A stretch of 35,008 nucleotides of DNA, taken from Phoronis australis (Eukaryota; Phoronida; Phoronidae). The DNA is taken from the NCBI GenBank assembly GCA_002633005.1, contig NMRA01000063.1, forward strand, positions 1,109,449-1,144,456. Reading direction: 5' to 3'. Below the pieces are notes generated by a model that searched no databases, had not been told where the DNA came from, and saw only the letters and a program-made list of their open reading frames with translations. Shown piece by piece: positions 19,500 to 29,928 of this stretch. Positions within the stretch are counted from its first letter, which is position 1. Every line of letters starts with the position of its first letter. Made by a program: the position numbers and the translations under genes.

Positions 19500-19787
19500 A
19501 GAACGCGTTGAACAGTGTCCCCTCGATTCTCTCCAAAAGTGCAGAAGGATGGATTCAACGGGTCCTCAGCTTCTCAATTGTCACTGAAAACGACGTCCTG
19601 TGAAAGCTTAAGGGCATTACATGCAATAAATCAATGGGTTATGACTCATTACATCCGTGATTCCTCAAGTACGGCGCTCATGCAATATGCAAGTTCTTAA
19701 CACCCATATTCAACAAGTAGCCTCTAATGAGTACCCCTCTATGTTGAAAAAAGTCAGGTTTGCCCAGTATTTAAGAAAGGGGACCGA

Positions 19788-21081
19788 ATGAATAAATCCT
19801 GTTATAGACCAGTTAGTGTGCTAACTGCTGTCAACCAAGTTTTTGAACGACTTATTCTAGACCAATTGAAACTACATTTTGATGAAATTTTAAATGAAAA
19901 TTTATGTGCTTTCCGTAAAGGTTTTTGTCAGGATGTCTTGTTGCATCTAACTGAAGATGTAAGGTTAGCTCTGGATAATAATTTATTTGCTGGGTGCATA
20001 CTAATTGATCTGTCTAAGGCTTTTGATTGCCTCCCCCATGAGCTCTTTGTTGCCAAACTAAAAGCCTATGGCTGCACATCGAATACATGTAACCTCATAA
20101 TGTCCTATCTCAGTGATAGAAGGATGAGAGTGAAAATTGGCTCCATTGTCAGTGACTGGTTAAATGTCGCCAAGGGCGTTTTTCAAGGGTCTGTCTTAGG
20201 CCCCATGTTATTCAACATTTTTACCAATGATATATTTTACGCTATAAGCGGTCACTGTAAGTTATATAATTACGCTGATGACAATACCCTATTGCAAGCA
20301 GGCTCCTCTTTATCTGCAGTTCGCCTCAGCCTCAAGGTAGCTGGGCAGATGGCAATGGATTGGTTCTCCTCTAATGGAATGGCTGTAAACTTTGGTAAAT
20401 TTAAGTCAATCATCTTTTCTAGGAACCGTGTACATAATAATGAAAGGTATCTCATATCTGGTGATACTATGATTGAGTGTGAAGAGTCCGGTAAGCAGCT
20501 GGGTGTCCAACTTGACAGCCAGCTAAGATTCCACGAGCACGTTGATGTTATTTGCAAAAAAGCTTCAAGACAGATGAATGCCTTGTTCCGTCTTCGTAAT
20601 GTTTTAGGCATTAACAGTAAGCTTAAGTTATATTATGCATTTATAAGATTTTATTTTAATCACTGCCCCTCGTTTGGCACCTATGTGGAATACAGAAAAG
20701 TAGGAAAATGGAAAAGATACAACACCGTGCTTTAAAATTTGTGGTCAATGACAGCGAGTCAAGCTACTCACAACTCTTAGATAACTAGTTGGCGGATGAA
20801 ATTTTTATCTATTGAGGGTATTCAAAAATGTTCATATCATTGGACCCTGTCCTTTGTCAGGAAAGCTTCAATTTAGAGAGTCTGGATACGGTCTCAAAGG
20901 TGAAAACTGTCTCTATGTGAAACGCTTTAATACGATGACTTACGCATGTAACTCAATCTCCCATAAAGGTACTTTGCTGTGGAACTCATTGCCATCAGTA
21001 ATGAGACAATGTACTGCCTTATATGAATTTGCCACTCTTGCTCATGATTTTTTCTTTGAGATCTGCTCTTGTAAAAACTGA
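19788..21081 (+). pseudogene. Reverse transcriptase domain of a LINE, frameshifted
   Basis: The 315-codon frame at 19788-20735 holds the core motifs: YRPVSVL at about 6-12, LIDLSKAFDCLPHEL at about 72-86 with the catalytic Asp, FQGSVLGP at about 132-139 where relatives have PQGSVLGP, and YADD at 162-165. The thumb-like LGVQLDSQLRFHEH follows. At about 20675 a one-base change shifts the frame. The true continuation (CGIQKSRKMEKIQHRALKF) then meets a stop at about 20787. A third frame (20812-21081) gives the C-terminal GYGLKGENCLYVKRFNT and GTLLWNSLPSVMRQ. It would have copied LINE RNA at the chromosomal target. The Pro-to-Phe change and the shifts show decay. Confidence 0.85.
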
Positions 21082-21258
21082 TATGGATGCCTACACGCTC
21101 CGTAACATGTATGTGTACATTTGTATTTATATTTATGTTTAAGTTCTGTATATTATCCGTACTGTAGAATTAGCTAGAACAGCTTATTATTTAAAATGAC
21201 TTATTCTTATTATAATGACATAGGCAAAAAATTGAATTTTGGACCTCAAAAGCGAGGC

Positions 21259-21278
21259 CCCCTATATTAATATAGGGG
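21259..21278. other. Perfect 20-bp palindrome in the LINE 3' UTR
   Basis: CCCCTATATT followed by AATATAGGGG is perfectly self-complementary. It lies in the 3' UTR of the LINE and could form a stem in its RNA for reverse transcriptase recognition, which is an inference. The adjoining ambiguous base (21279) may reflect sequencing trouble at the hairpin. Confidence 0.8.
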
Positions 21279-21382
21279 NTATTTTAGTTCTGTATCTTCA
21301 TTTTGTAGATTTTAAATTTGTCGGATAGTAGCACTTGTGCTAACGTTTCATTGTTCAATCTCACCGACTTTTGAATAAAGAT

Positions 21383-21443
21383 TACTACTACTACTACTGC
21401 TGCTACTGCTACTGCTACTGCTACTGCTACTGCTACTGCTACT
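21383..21443. repeat. ACT/GCTACT microsatellite at the LINE tail
   Basis: ACT repeats turn into GCTACT repeats and stop at ACTAGCC. The array follows the AATAAAG of the LINE directly, so it most likely grew from the element's simple-sequence tail. Confidence 0.95.
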
Positions 21444-22114
21444 AGCCTCTGGCAGACTTGCGCGAGAAAAATCAGTCATGGGTACTGCAATGGTGTCAGG
21501 TTTTATTTATATAATTGTTTAACTATTGAAATACTTATACTTTTGATTTCTTATGTCTTCTGATTGAATGTCAACTGTATGAATAGTAAATAATTACTGT
21601 CCCGTTTTTTCTATTCCTTACATGATTTATGTTGAATTATATTGAATAGTACGCTGGTCTTCATTGAAGCCAAAGACATTATACTTACACAACGGTATCT
21701 TTGTTGAAGCGGCTTTTTCCTTCGAGGATCTCAGGTTTAGATATAGATAACCAAATGTTTTTGCTTTATTGTATGTCACTCATTTGTTATATAAGTTAGT
21801 AAACGTATTATTTTTCTATATCTCTGATATTAGTTATATCAACTCTGAAAGGCAAAAAATCACTGTGAGCGGTATTTATGCAGCAGTTGATTATTAGAAT
21901 TGAAAAGCATTGCTTTCATTACTACAGAAGTGATAATAAGTACGCTAACACCTTTTATTTCAAACAAAACAGTGCCTTCTGCTTCAAATTCACGAATGGT
22001 ACCAACAACAGCGTCTGTGAAAATAGATAAACCTGCCTTTGCATCTGATTTGTAGTTCCGGAAAAATACTCTTATTTATCAAGACAAAGATACGTTGACC
22101 CAAAGATGACTTTT
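21444..22114. other. Non-coding, nothing recognised
   Basis: AT-rich DNA without an exon, RNA gene or repeat family that I can support. Confidence 0.5.
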
Positions 22115-22212
22115 CTAATTATCTCGGGATTTTGAGATCCCGACTTAAATATCTCGTAGCGAGTCTCTCCGAGACAATTAAGTGGTGATCTCGAGATATT
22201 TATCTCGAAGAA
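22115..22212. repeat. Cluster of TATCTCG inverted repeats
   Basis: TCGGGAT pairs with ATCCCGA around TTTGAG, CTCG with CGAG around TAG, and ATCTCGAGAT is a palindrome. TATCTCG motifs mark both ends (ATTATCTCGGG and TTTATCTCGAA). The structure suits a small palindromic MITE. No target duplication was established. Confidence 0.55.
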
Positions 22213-22300
22213 CTAGTATTTAAACATTGGGAGATTCAAGTGTTTAGAGGCTTCTTGGCTCACTCTTGGCAGCGGTCAACTTCGTCTAATCATCTTGCAG

Positions 22301-22538
22301 CAGAGGCGGATCTACAGGGGGGGTTCAGGGGGTTTAAACCCCCCCTCGGGACAGGATCAAAAATAAAAAGTGGAAAAAAAATCGCCAGAGAAACGAAATT
22401 AGCTACTAAAAATCCCAAAAAATCTTACACGGGAGGAGGGAAACCTTCTCGCGACCTTCCTTCTCCTCGGCGCTACGCGCCTCGGATTCTTTCGAATCCT
22501 AAACCCCCCCCCTTACTGAAATCGTAGATCTGCCACTG
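22301..22538. mobile_element. 238-bp MITE of the CAGTGGCGGAT family
   Basis: The left end is CAGAGGCGGATCTACAGG and the right end, reverse-complemented, CAGTGGCAGATCTACG. It is flanked by TGCAG at 22296-22300 and 22539-22543, a 5-bp target duplication. G-rich and C-rich runs sit just inside both ends as in the other family members. The 95-codon frame over it is incidental. Confidence 0.88.
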
Positions 22539-22669
22539 TGCAGATGAGGTATCACCAAGCCTCAAATGAGGAAATCTCGAGTCATGGGAAGAGGCTGTGC
22601 AATGCGATGATATGCGCTCACTGTGTGTAACGCAAACGGTTAAGATAGAGGGGCGCTAATTTGGTTAAT

Positions 22670-23400
22670 ATTTTCAGGCTGTTGAATCCATAAGAAAATC
22701 AACATCAGTTGTGCTATTCTCATTACTGAACATGTAGGTCAAATTTCATGAAGAACCATTCCTTCAGTAACTTGGTAGACAGACATTAAGACAGACGCGA
22801 TGACAGGTTGCTAAATCAACATCTGAAGTATTTTCCTCAATGTGAACACACACACCAAAGTTCACCGAAAAACTTAGCAGACACAAAGATAACTCAAACT
22901 GAAACAAGCATCAACACGTACCCAAAGAAGTCAGATCCATCCAAAAAGCAACGTCAGCCGTGCTGTCCTTAATAGGAACACAATTGCCAAACCTCATGAA
23001 GATTCACATCAGGGAGACGTTAGATATTGAGGCAGGCACATAAAAAATTGTCACTACTCAACGTCACTGTGGTCAGATTCGTCAGAAAATCTACTGCAGT
23101 CTTGCTGTCCTCAGTAGAAACACATCATGTCAAATTTCATAAAGATACAGTAACGAAATTGGTAGATACTGGCGCAAAAGAAAAGAAAATTAAAATTGTG
23201 ACCAGGATAGGCAACAGATGCCTAAAGCAATTTTGGGTGCCTAACTGAACTCAACAGGAAGACATATGCCAACTTTCATTCTTCAAGCGATATGACGGAC
23301 GAGGAAGCGGACAACAAAAAAACAAAACAAATTAAAATGTCTACTAGGAAGCATAGAATACAGTAGACAGTGTCGTAATTCAATGATCAGCACCATACAC
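22670..23400 (+). repeat. Second, degenerate array related to the 7440-8795 repeat
   Basis: Blocks of the form CAACGTCAGCCGTGCTGTCC, then GGAACACA, then GCCAAACCTCATGAAGAT and a TTAGATATTGAGG-like end recur at about 22695, 22950 and 23088. These are the same modules as in the higher-order repeat at 7440-8795. The CTCF-type module survives only as CTACTAGGAAGCATAG near 23340 and no longer fits the consensus. Confidence 0.65.
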
Positions 23401-25468
23401 TACCCGCGGCTATCGTTACCACTGTCATAAGCTGATCGTGCCACATGGAAGGCCTCCGAGTAAGACAGCTTTTAAAATAGGAAACGAGTGGTTTTTAACC
23501 AAACAGCGCCGAATTGCGATAAGGCAAATGAACACTGAAGAAGAATTTGGTATTAGACATATAGGCGGAGGTGCATAAGCGGGTAAAAATCATTGTTGGT
23601 GATTTTTAATTACAATGTTCGTGTACATAACAATAAATCATGACTCTACGTTTAATATTTGGCATGGGTGTAATGGGAAATGATTCGTTGTTGACAATTC
23701 ATGACAATAACCGAGATATTATATTATCCTCCACTGCACCTCACCAAAGGATTGTGTGTTTTTTCATAGGTTAACTAATCAATCATGTTTTGTGGGTTTT
23801 GATACCTGGATGTGTAGAGTTCATATGTTTCCTGAGAAGAAAAAAGGACGTACATTACAGTGTCGGCGTTTATCAAGCCTAGAAATTATTTCTAAGGAAA
23901 GACCGATCTTAAACAGTGGCCTAAATCAAAAGTTAGATTTGAAAGCGTGTGTGGGTTTATGGTTCCTTTACAACTTATCATCACAACAGATTAGACAAAA
24001 CCATTTCTCACCTGAGCAGTGCTGTGTATGTAATGAGCCAACACCCTTATAAGCAATCCTCGTGACAGAAGTCAACGTCCTGCTGTGATCAAGTGTATCG
24101 ATCAAATCCTATTCAAAGGACAAACTTTTCAAACCTCTCACCATTCTACGTTGGTGCAGCTTCAAGTTATATAAGTCACGGGGACGTGCAATGATCAATA
24201 TGAGACGTGATCGGTGAACCGACAACACAGCTACATTTATAATGATCGTAAATTAACTCAATGACATAAAGATACATATAAGAAATGTTGGTTATCTCGT
24301 GTAGTCAATCAATATTTAGGATTTCGACAACTGTTCAAGGTATTTTACTTTCTTACATAAGAACACGTTTCCGATGGTGGTCCAGACCAAAAGAATTAAT
24401 CCCGTTGAATGTAAGAGGTTTATTTGAATCCTAGGATTAATTTTGAACCAGTACTTAGCAAAATTAGAGGCAGAAATCTGCAACCACTAATTGAATGTAC
24501 ATTAGATTCATTAGAACCACCGCATTTCGCATCTTCACTTCGAAATTCAAAACTATCTCAGCGGAATTTTTCTGCAACTAATCGAAGTTGGTGTGCTTGT
24601 GCGTAGTGTGTCACTCCATTGAAGAAGGCACCTATGATGATCGGTTATCGACAATTTATGTTGTTGATTTGAACTTGAAGACGAAGTGTCTTATCATTCA
24701 AGCACCTTCCTTGTTTATGCATATTGGTCTGGTTCTGGTTGAAAGGGGGAGAGCAGTGGCAAGTGGAAGTGCTTGTGTACTTTTTGCGCATGCTCAGGCT
24801 GGTCAGAAGTCTCTTTGTAAAGGTCCTTACTAAGAATTTAGGTCCTCCTCTCGTCATCACCGACTCAGAACCCAAAATCACCTACCCATCCGGATCAATT
24901 AGAAACAAATATACAAAAACCTTTTTGGTGAAACAAACCCCAGCTGCACGGCAATGGATATATGGAGCCAAACTGCCAGTTGGTGGACTCCACACTGGTG
25001 GTGGTGGAAGAGGAGACTCTGCCGGGTATCCGTGGTAGATTATTATTTACTTCTGATAACGTCGCAATATTCTACTCTTGTCCGACCAGTACTCACATGA
25101 AATTAGTTTCTCTTTCAAACACGGCAAACTGATCTGATTAAGGGAATCATATGGAAACCATCGGTTTGAATAACACTTGAGAGGATTCTCCTGCTGCTCA
25201 TACTATGCAGCATGGTTGTGGTTATATTCTGAACAGTCATTTTGAAAAAGAAAGAAAAAGGAGTCGCTGCAATCCATGAACCTGGAAACTATCAATTTAA
25301 ATTTGAAAACATGCATATTCACCCCCAATAAACCAGTCTTCCATCACAACAGCTAAACTTTTGTTTTGGAACACTTAGCGATTTGAAATTAATCTCGAAT
25401 TCTGGCCGGAAATTACATCGTGGCTTCGAAAGAACTAACTTTTCGTTATTGCTTGATACGAGGGTAGA
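23401..25468. other. Long non-coding stretch with unassigned open frames
   Basis: Plus-strand frames of 60-104 codons cluster at 23756-24052 and 24424-25038. They overlap in different frames, lack recognisable domains and show no splice context, so they may be fragments of a decayed mobile-element ORF. I cannot support any as a gene. Confidence 0.4.
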
Positions 25469-25594
25469 GTTCAATAAAGCTGGAATCTCACTAGGACCTC
25501 GCTAGAAAAGCAAGACTTCGCGATATTACACGAGATATTGCCGTGTCTTTGAAAAGAGAGCACGTGAATTTGGCTAGATTTTCTCGTCGCGAGA
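25469..25594 (+). mobile_element. CGTTCAGTA MITE, copy 3, cut off on the right
   Basis: It matches copy 1 from GTTCAATAAAGC through CTAGGACCTCGCTA, GCAAGACTTCGCGA, GATATTGCCGTG and GAGCACGTGAATTTGGCTAG. It stops where the foldback element starts at 25595. The right terminus is absent, so the junction reflects truncation or a later insertion with loss. Confidence 0.7.
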
Positions 25595-26140
25595 CTCGCT
25601 GGTTCCGTGCGTGACGCTAGATGGTCGGTAGCCAGCACGCAGGTATCACTTATTTTCCCCGGGAAATTTTTTTACACTAGCCGAATTCTCAACAGGCAGC
25701 GCTATACGCAAACAAACTGGCATGACTGAAGGACTGAAGTGTAAATGTGGTCTGTTGTACAGACAAATCGGTGCTTAAAATTCATGTTCAGAAAATGTGA
25801 ATCCTAGAAATTGTGGTTGCGCTTTTTCGGAGAGCATCTTTCTACTGTCGATGACTTTTGTTTAGGATAGTGTCCTGTATTCATACAGTATGAATAACAC
25901 GCCGGTTAAATCGGCAAGATATGTCTTTATTGTATATGTACGTGCTTCAAGCACGCGGCTATTAAACATTACTGCAGAAACGAAATAGTTGCTGCGACGC
26001 CACTGCATGACAAGGCTAAAAATCGTTCACAGTCCGCCATTTTTTTCACGGTGTTGTAAAGCTAACCGATGACTGCTGAGGTTACATCAACCAATGCTAA
26101 AGCGTGTGTCCCTGCGTGCTACCCGCGTGCTGGCTAGGCA
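25595..26140 (+). mobile_element. Foldback MITE family, copy 2
   Basis: It begins CTCGCTGGTTCCGTGCGTG, with the first terminal hairpin ending GCACGCAGGTATCACTT. It runs through TCGAATTCTCAACAGGCAGC, TGTAAATGTGGTCTGTTGTA and the palindromic TTCATACAGTATGAATAA to a degraded right end near CCTGCGTGCTACCCGCGTGC. It is non-coding. No clean target duplication is visible because the right end is eroded. Confidence 0.8.
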
Positions 26141-26564
26141 CATGTCATTAACGTACACTCAGTTCGTTGCAAAACCGAGAAACCACTTCTCCAATTTTAT
26201 GGCGGTAAATTTGCTAAATCAGAAGTTCGCTTCTTGAGCGGAACCTGTGTTCATAACAGCTTTAAGTTCGAGGTTTTAATTCGTTACCAATAGGGTGCGC
26301 TGGACGTTACCAGCAGCACGTCGGACATATGCCCCGTCCATGTATTATTTTACTGATATGCCTTCAGAGTTACAGATGGAAAAACATGAAGTAGCGAGCA
26401 TTAAAAGCAATGACACGTGACTGAGCTTCATTTCTTCAGTAAATTTGTCAAGTCTATTTTGTTAAACTATTTTTGAGCGAACGAAATGTCATCGATTTTT
26501 TATGGAAAGCCATAGCGAAAAAAATTCCAGGACACAAACTTTCCGTTCAAGAATTATTTCTTCT
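26141..26564. other. Non-coding spacer
   Basis: No exon or repeat was identified between the foldback element and the short degenerate repeat that follows. Confidence 0.5.
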
Positions 26565-26740
26565 GCAGGACCAGAAAAATATACACAAATCAAAATTCAT
26601 CACGCAAGCACCAAAATTTAACACGTCAGGACTGAAAACTTATCACGCCAGAACACAAAATTTATTACGTCAGGAAAATTTCACACATTAGGAAAATTTC
26701 ACACGTCAGGAAAATTTCACGTCAGGAAAATCTCATGCCA
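26565..26740. repeat. Degenerate short tandem repeat
   Basis: Imperfect units of about 17-23 bp with the core AAAATTTCACACGTCAGG. The copies become more alike towards 26700, which suggests ongoing growth at that end. A short open frame over it is incidental. Confidence 0.75.
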
Positions 26741-26782
26741 AGAGACCACGTGATCATCCAAGAGCACGCGACCTCTCAAAAT

Positions 26783-26838
26783 TGCTGGTTCCCTGCGTGC
26801 CGCTAGGTGGTAGCCAGCACGCAGGTATCACTTAAAGT
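26783..26838 (+). mobile_element. Solo terminal hairpin of the foldback MITE family
   Basis: GCTGGTTCCCTGCGTGCCGC, then TAGGTGGTAGCCA, then GCACGCAGGTATCACTTA. It is the best-preserved copy of the left terminus. The nine-base arms CCTGCGTGC and GCACGCAGG are perfect and an inner GCT/AGC extends the stem. The element interior is missing. Confidence 0.8.
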
Positions 26839-28925
26839 CCTGTTCTCAAACTGCCCATGTGGTTCCAGTATCCGAAAATACTTACTACATAAAACCTTAT
26901 TTTCGACACCCTTTCTTTATATTATTTTTGCCTTTCTTACCAAAAGCGATTTTTAACAGTATTTGACCCTTCTCCGTGAGCGTATAATTACCGGCTGTCA
27001 TCGGTTATTTCCGTACCCACATTTCCGGCTCATCAGTTCAGGAACTTCTCCTAACACCGCCATCTTTTTCCTTGTAACTGAATGTGCTATCGCTTGTTCG
27101 AAAAGTCTATTTTGTTTTATAAGTAATATGTCGTGTTTCGTTTGCATATGTAGTGTATTGATAGTTTGTAGTTAGTGGTCGTTGAATTTTTTTGGAATGT
27201 TACGCGTACTTATTATGTTACAATAGCATTGGTGTTTAGTTTCTTACGTAGAGTGGTCGAACATAGGAACCAATATGAGTCGAACCAGTTTTTTTCGTTT
27301 TAATTTTTTTCTCGTTTTGAAAAAGTACTTTGCTATCATCGGAAAGCTAGTGCATTCTACTCGGTAAAAATTGAAAATGTATCAAAATCGGGGCAAGCAG
27401 TGTTAAGTTATTGCAATTTTTGTGGCGCAGTTTGAGTCACTTTGTTTGGATCGAGTCGGCCATATTGGAGGACAGCGGGATAAGATACGAGTTTAAAACT
27501 TTGTGTATATTGTTTTCGCCAACACTTTACGGTGAAATTTAGGGAGACATATATTTACTTACTATTCTGCACGATTCAACAGTTTTCACCAAATTTCAGC
27601 CTTGAAGATTTTACTTATTAAGTGATAAATGTGCTCACAATTCCCGTTGGACATGGCGACTTTTGCTGAATTGGAAGGCACGTTCAACCTGTTACTTTGT
27701 AATTTTGAAGATTTAACGTTGATAAACTTTGACAAACGTTGCTACAAAAAAGGATCTTTGTTCAATTTTCGTGTTTTTTGTGCAAAAATATAAGATATAT
27801 TCGAATTATTTACTGTGAATTTCCTATTCAGGTGATCTTACACTAAGCTAAAAAAATAGTTGAAATAATTTTGAAATGTTTTTTTGTTTGACTGTCAACT
27901 GCTGTTCAAGGCTTGATTCGGTGTCACAAAATGATTCATATCTTTCTAAATTTTAAATCTCAATTGCTTTCAAGTCATGTTTTGTAACTTATTGTTTATT
28001 AATTCAGGTTATCAAATCAATAATTTGAATAATCGAAATTTGAGAAATAAGCTATGTTGGATGTGAAGCTTCAAGCCTCCAATTCTTGTTCCTTGCAACT
28101 TCATATTTTTTTAATCATACTTGTCAAATTCTGGTGTAAGGAAACATTATTCGGTCACCATGGTAATAGTTACATGCATGTCCACTTTCATATCATGGAA
28201 ACTTTTGCTGTTGGATAGTGTTTGTAATGCTCAATGTTGTAAAGTATTGTGCATTTTAAGTTACTTATTATGTTAAAAGGTTGAATCATTTTGGCTTGAT
28301 GAATAAAAAATAACATTTTGTATTGGACTTGTCAGATACTTATGTGCTGGAACGAGCCCCCTGTTGGGAGAAAAGGAAAAAGGTCTGCCTCAGTTAGAGA
28401 AGCACGAACTCCGAAACAAGTAGAAAACGAAGAGACAATATTTCACTAGAAGACAGGAAGTACCAAAATTTAGCGTCTGCAATTCATAGCTCTGAACATA
28501 CCCAGTGAATCTTATAGTAAAAGGTAGACATTCCCAAAAATTCCAGCCCCCCCCCCATTTTTTAGGCTTGTTGCGCTCATGCAATGTCTGGGCAAATCTC
28601 AGTTGAAAGCCAACAACTTTGAACACTTCGCCAGAAGATCCCAAGTTCTAAATAAACCTCGTTTGAGCGAACGCTGCGGCCAAGGACCAGGTAGGCCTAA
28701 GGGTAGCCTTGGCACAAAGCTGTAGAGGCCTACTACTAACAAGCTGTAGTTTGACGCGTCTTCATACTGGGGGTAGCTGGCACTGAGGCTAGCTCAGGGC
28801 TGCCGCGGCAGAGTGACACAGGACGAACCAGCCCGTAATTTTATGCAAGTGTCTCTAACTAGCCTTGTATGTATACGGCATTTATGATTTGAACCTTTTA
28901 CTTCGACAAAACAGTTTGAAACCGC
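26839..28925. other. AT-rich non-coding DNA
   Basis: Low-complexity T- and A-rich sequence, a polyC run near 28546, and no exon that I can support. From about 28660 the sequence becomes richer in GC and CG dinucleotides, grading into the candidate promoter patch below. Confidence 0.45.
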
Positions 28926-29260
28926 ATGCCTTTACCGTTCGCCTGTGTCTTGTCTCGATCCGCACCGGGTCCGATAGGCTGCGGTCCCGAGTCCGGCAAA
29001 ATAATTTCTGACAAAATTTATTCGCCACATTTCTTGAGCAAATTCGATAAAATTGTCCGTGTTTTGACTTTATTAAAATTAAGGCGCGCTGTCAATTATT
29101 TAATCCCCGTTTGCAGGCTGGTAACAGGCACTGCTCCGGTCGAACTGACGGCGTTTTCTTAGCCTGGGTTCCTGTATGAATTGTACATCCGGATTCGCGG
29201 TAAGTTCAAAATGGCGGGGGTTCTTCGGGTTCGAATCGTGAGTGGCGCGTTCATTTAAAC
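28926..29260 (+). promoter_or_regulatory. CG-dinucleotide-rich patch with a candidate start codon
   Basis: CG dinucleotides are dense compared with the flanks. Near the right end GCGGTAAGT is donor-like, and a few bases on AAAATGGCGGGGG places an ATG in a YY1-like, Kozak-compatible context. The patch resembles an invertebrate promoter with a short first exon. No downstream exon has been tied to it. Confidence 0.3.
29211..29237 (+). CDS. Possible nine-codon first exon (MAGVLRVRI)
   Basis: ATG 29211 in the context TTCAAAATGGCGG opens nine codons that end in phase 0 at the donor-like ATC|GTGAGT. The short hydrophobic and basic start is reminiscent of N-termini of some C2-domain proteins, which is only a guess from nine residues. 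If the donor is not used, the frame ends 15 bases later at TAA. No acceptor exon has been identified. Confidence 0.2.
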
Positions 29261-29364
29261 TTTTTTAGAGTACGTATCGTGTATTAGTTATGGGGTAGGT
29301 ACTTTTTGGATCTTTATAACATCCTCTAACCATGTAATAAGGGTTAACAACGTGTGAGACCAGG

Positions 29365-29928
29365 ACTTTAATTTTTCTTGGAATTTTTTTCAACGGCGTT
29401 TCTGATTGACTAGTCGAATTCTCAACAGGTAGCGCTTTACACAAACAGCTAGCATGAATGATGGAGGAAGTGTAAATGTGGTCTGTTGTACTGACAAATC
29501 GGTGCTTAAAATTTATGTTCAAGAAATGTGAATCCCAGAAACGAGTGTGGTTTCTCCTTTCGGGGTGCATCTTTCTACTGTCGATGACTTTTGTTCACGT
29601 TGCTGTCCTGTATTCATGCAATATGAATAACGCACTAGTTAAATCGGCTAGATGACGGCGTGTTTATTGTAGGCCTGCATGTATGTGCTTCAAGCACGCG
29701 GCTATACCAGAAGCGAAATAATTGCTGCTAGGACACTTGCATGACAAGGCTAAAAATCGTCCATGGTCCGCCATTTTCTCACTTTGTTGTAAAGCTAACC
29801 AATGACTGTGGAGGTTACATCAACCAATGATAAAGAGCGTGCTAGTAACGGCCTGATACCTGCGTGCCCTCGCTGGTTCCCTGGCTCGCTGGCTCTGACC
29901 ACCTGGCCTCACGCAGGGAACCTGCGAG
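29365..29928 (+). mobile_element. Foldback MITE family, copy 3
   Basis: It is homologous to copy 2 from CTTTAATTTTTCTTGG and TCGAATTCTCAACAGGTAGC through TGTAAATGTGGTCTGTTGTA and TTCATGCAATATGAATAA to a full right end, ATACCTGCGTGC with CACGCAGGGAACCTGCGAG. The left terminal hairpin is missing. The right end holds an extra internal CTCGCTGGTTCCCTGG, as if a second terminus had inserted or been duplicated there. Confidence 0.8.

Larger units (their letters stand above)
19500..21443 (+). mobile_element. Decayed Rex1/Jockey-like LINE, 5'-truncated
   Basis: From about 19583, broken frames encode the start of a reverse transcriptase region (KSMGYDSLHP, FLKYGAHAICKFL, VCPVFKKGDR), followed by the long frame at 19788-20735 and further pieces to 21081. 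The 3' UTR carries a 20-bp palindrome (21259-21278), then TTGAATAAAG and an ATTACTACT tail that has grown into a microsatellite. No endonuclease domain is seen. The left edge is approximate. Multiple frameshifts and stops make it inactive. Confidence 0.85.

Noticed and set aside
23756-25038. Cluster of plus-strand ORFs as a gene
   Set aside because: They overlap in different frames, have no shared domain or splice sites, and look like chance or a decayed element.
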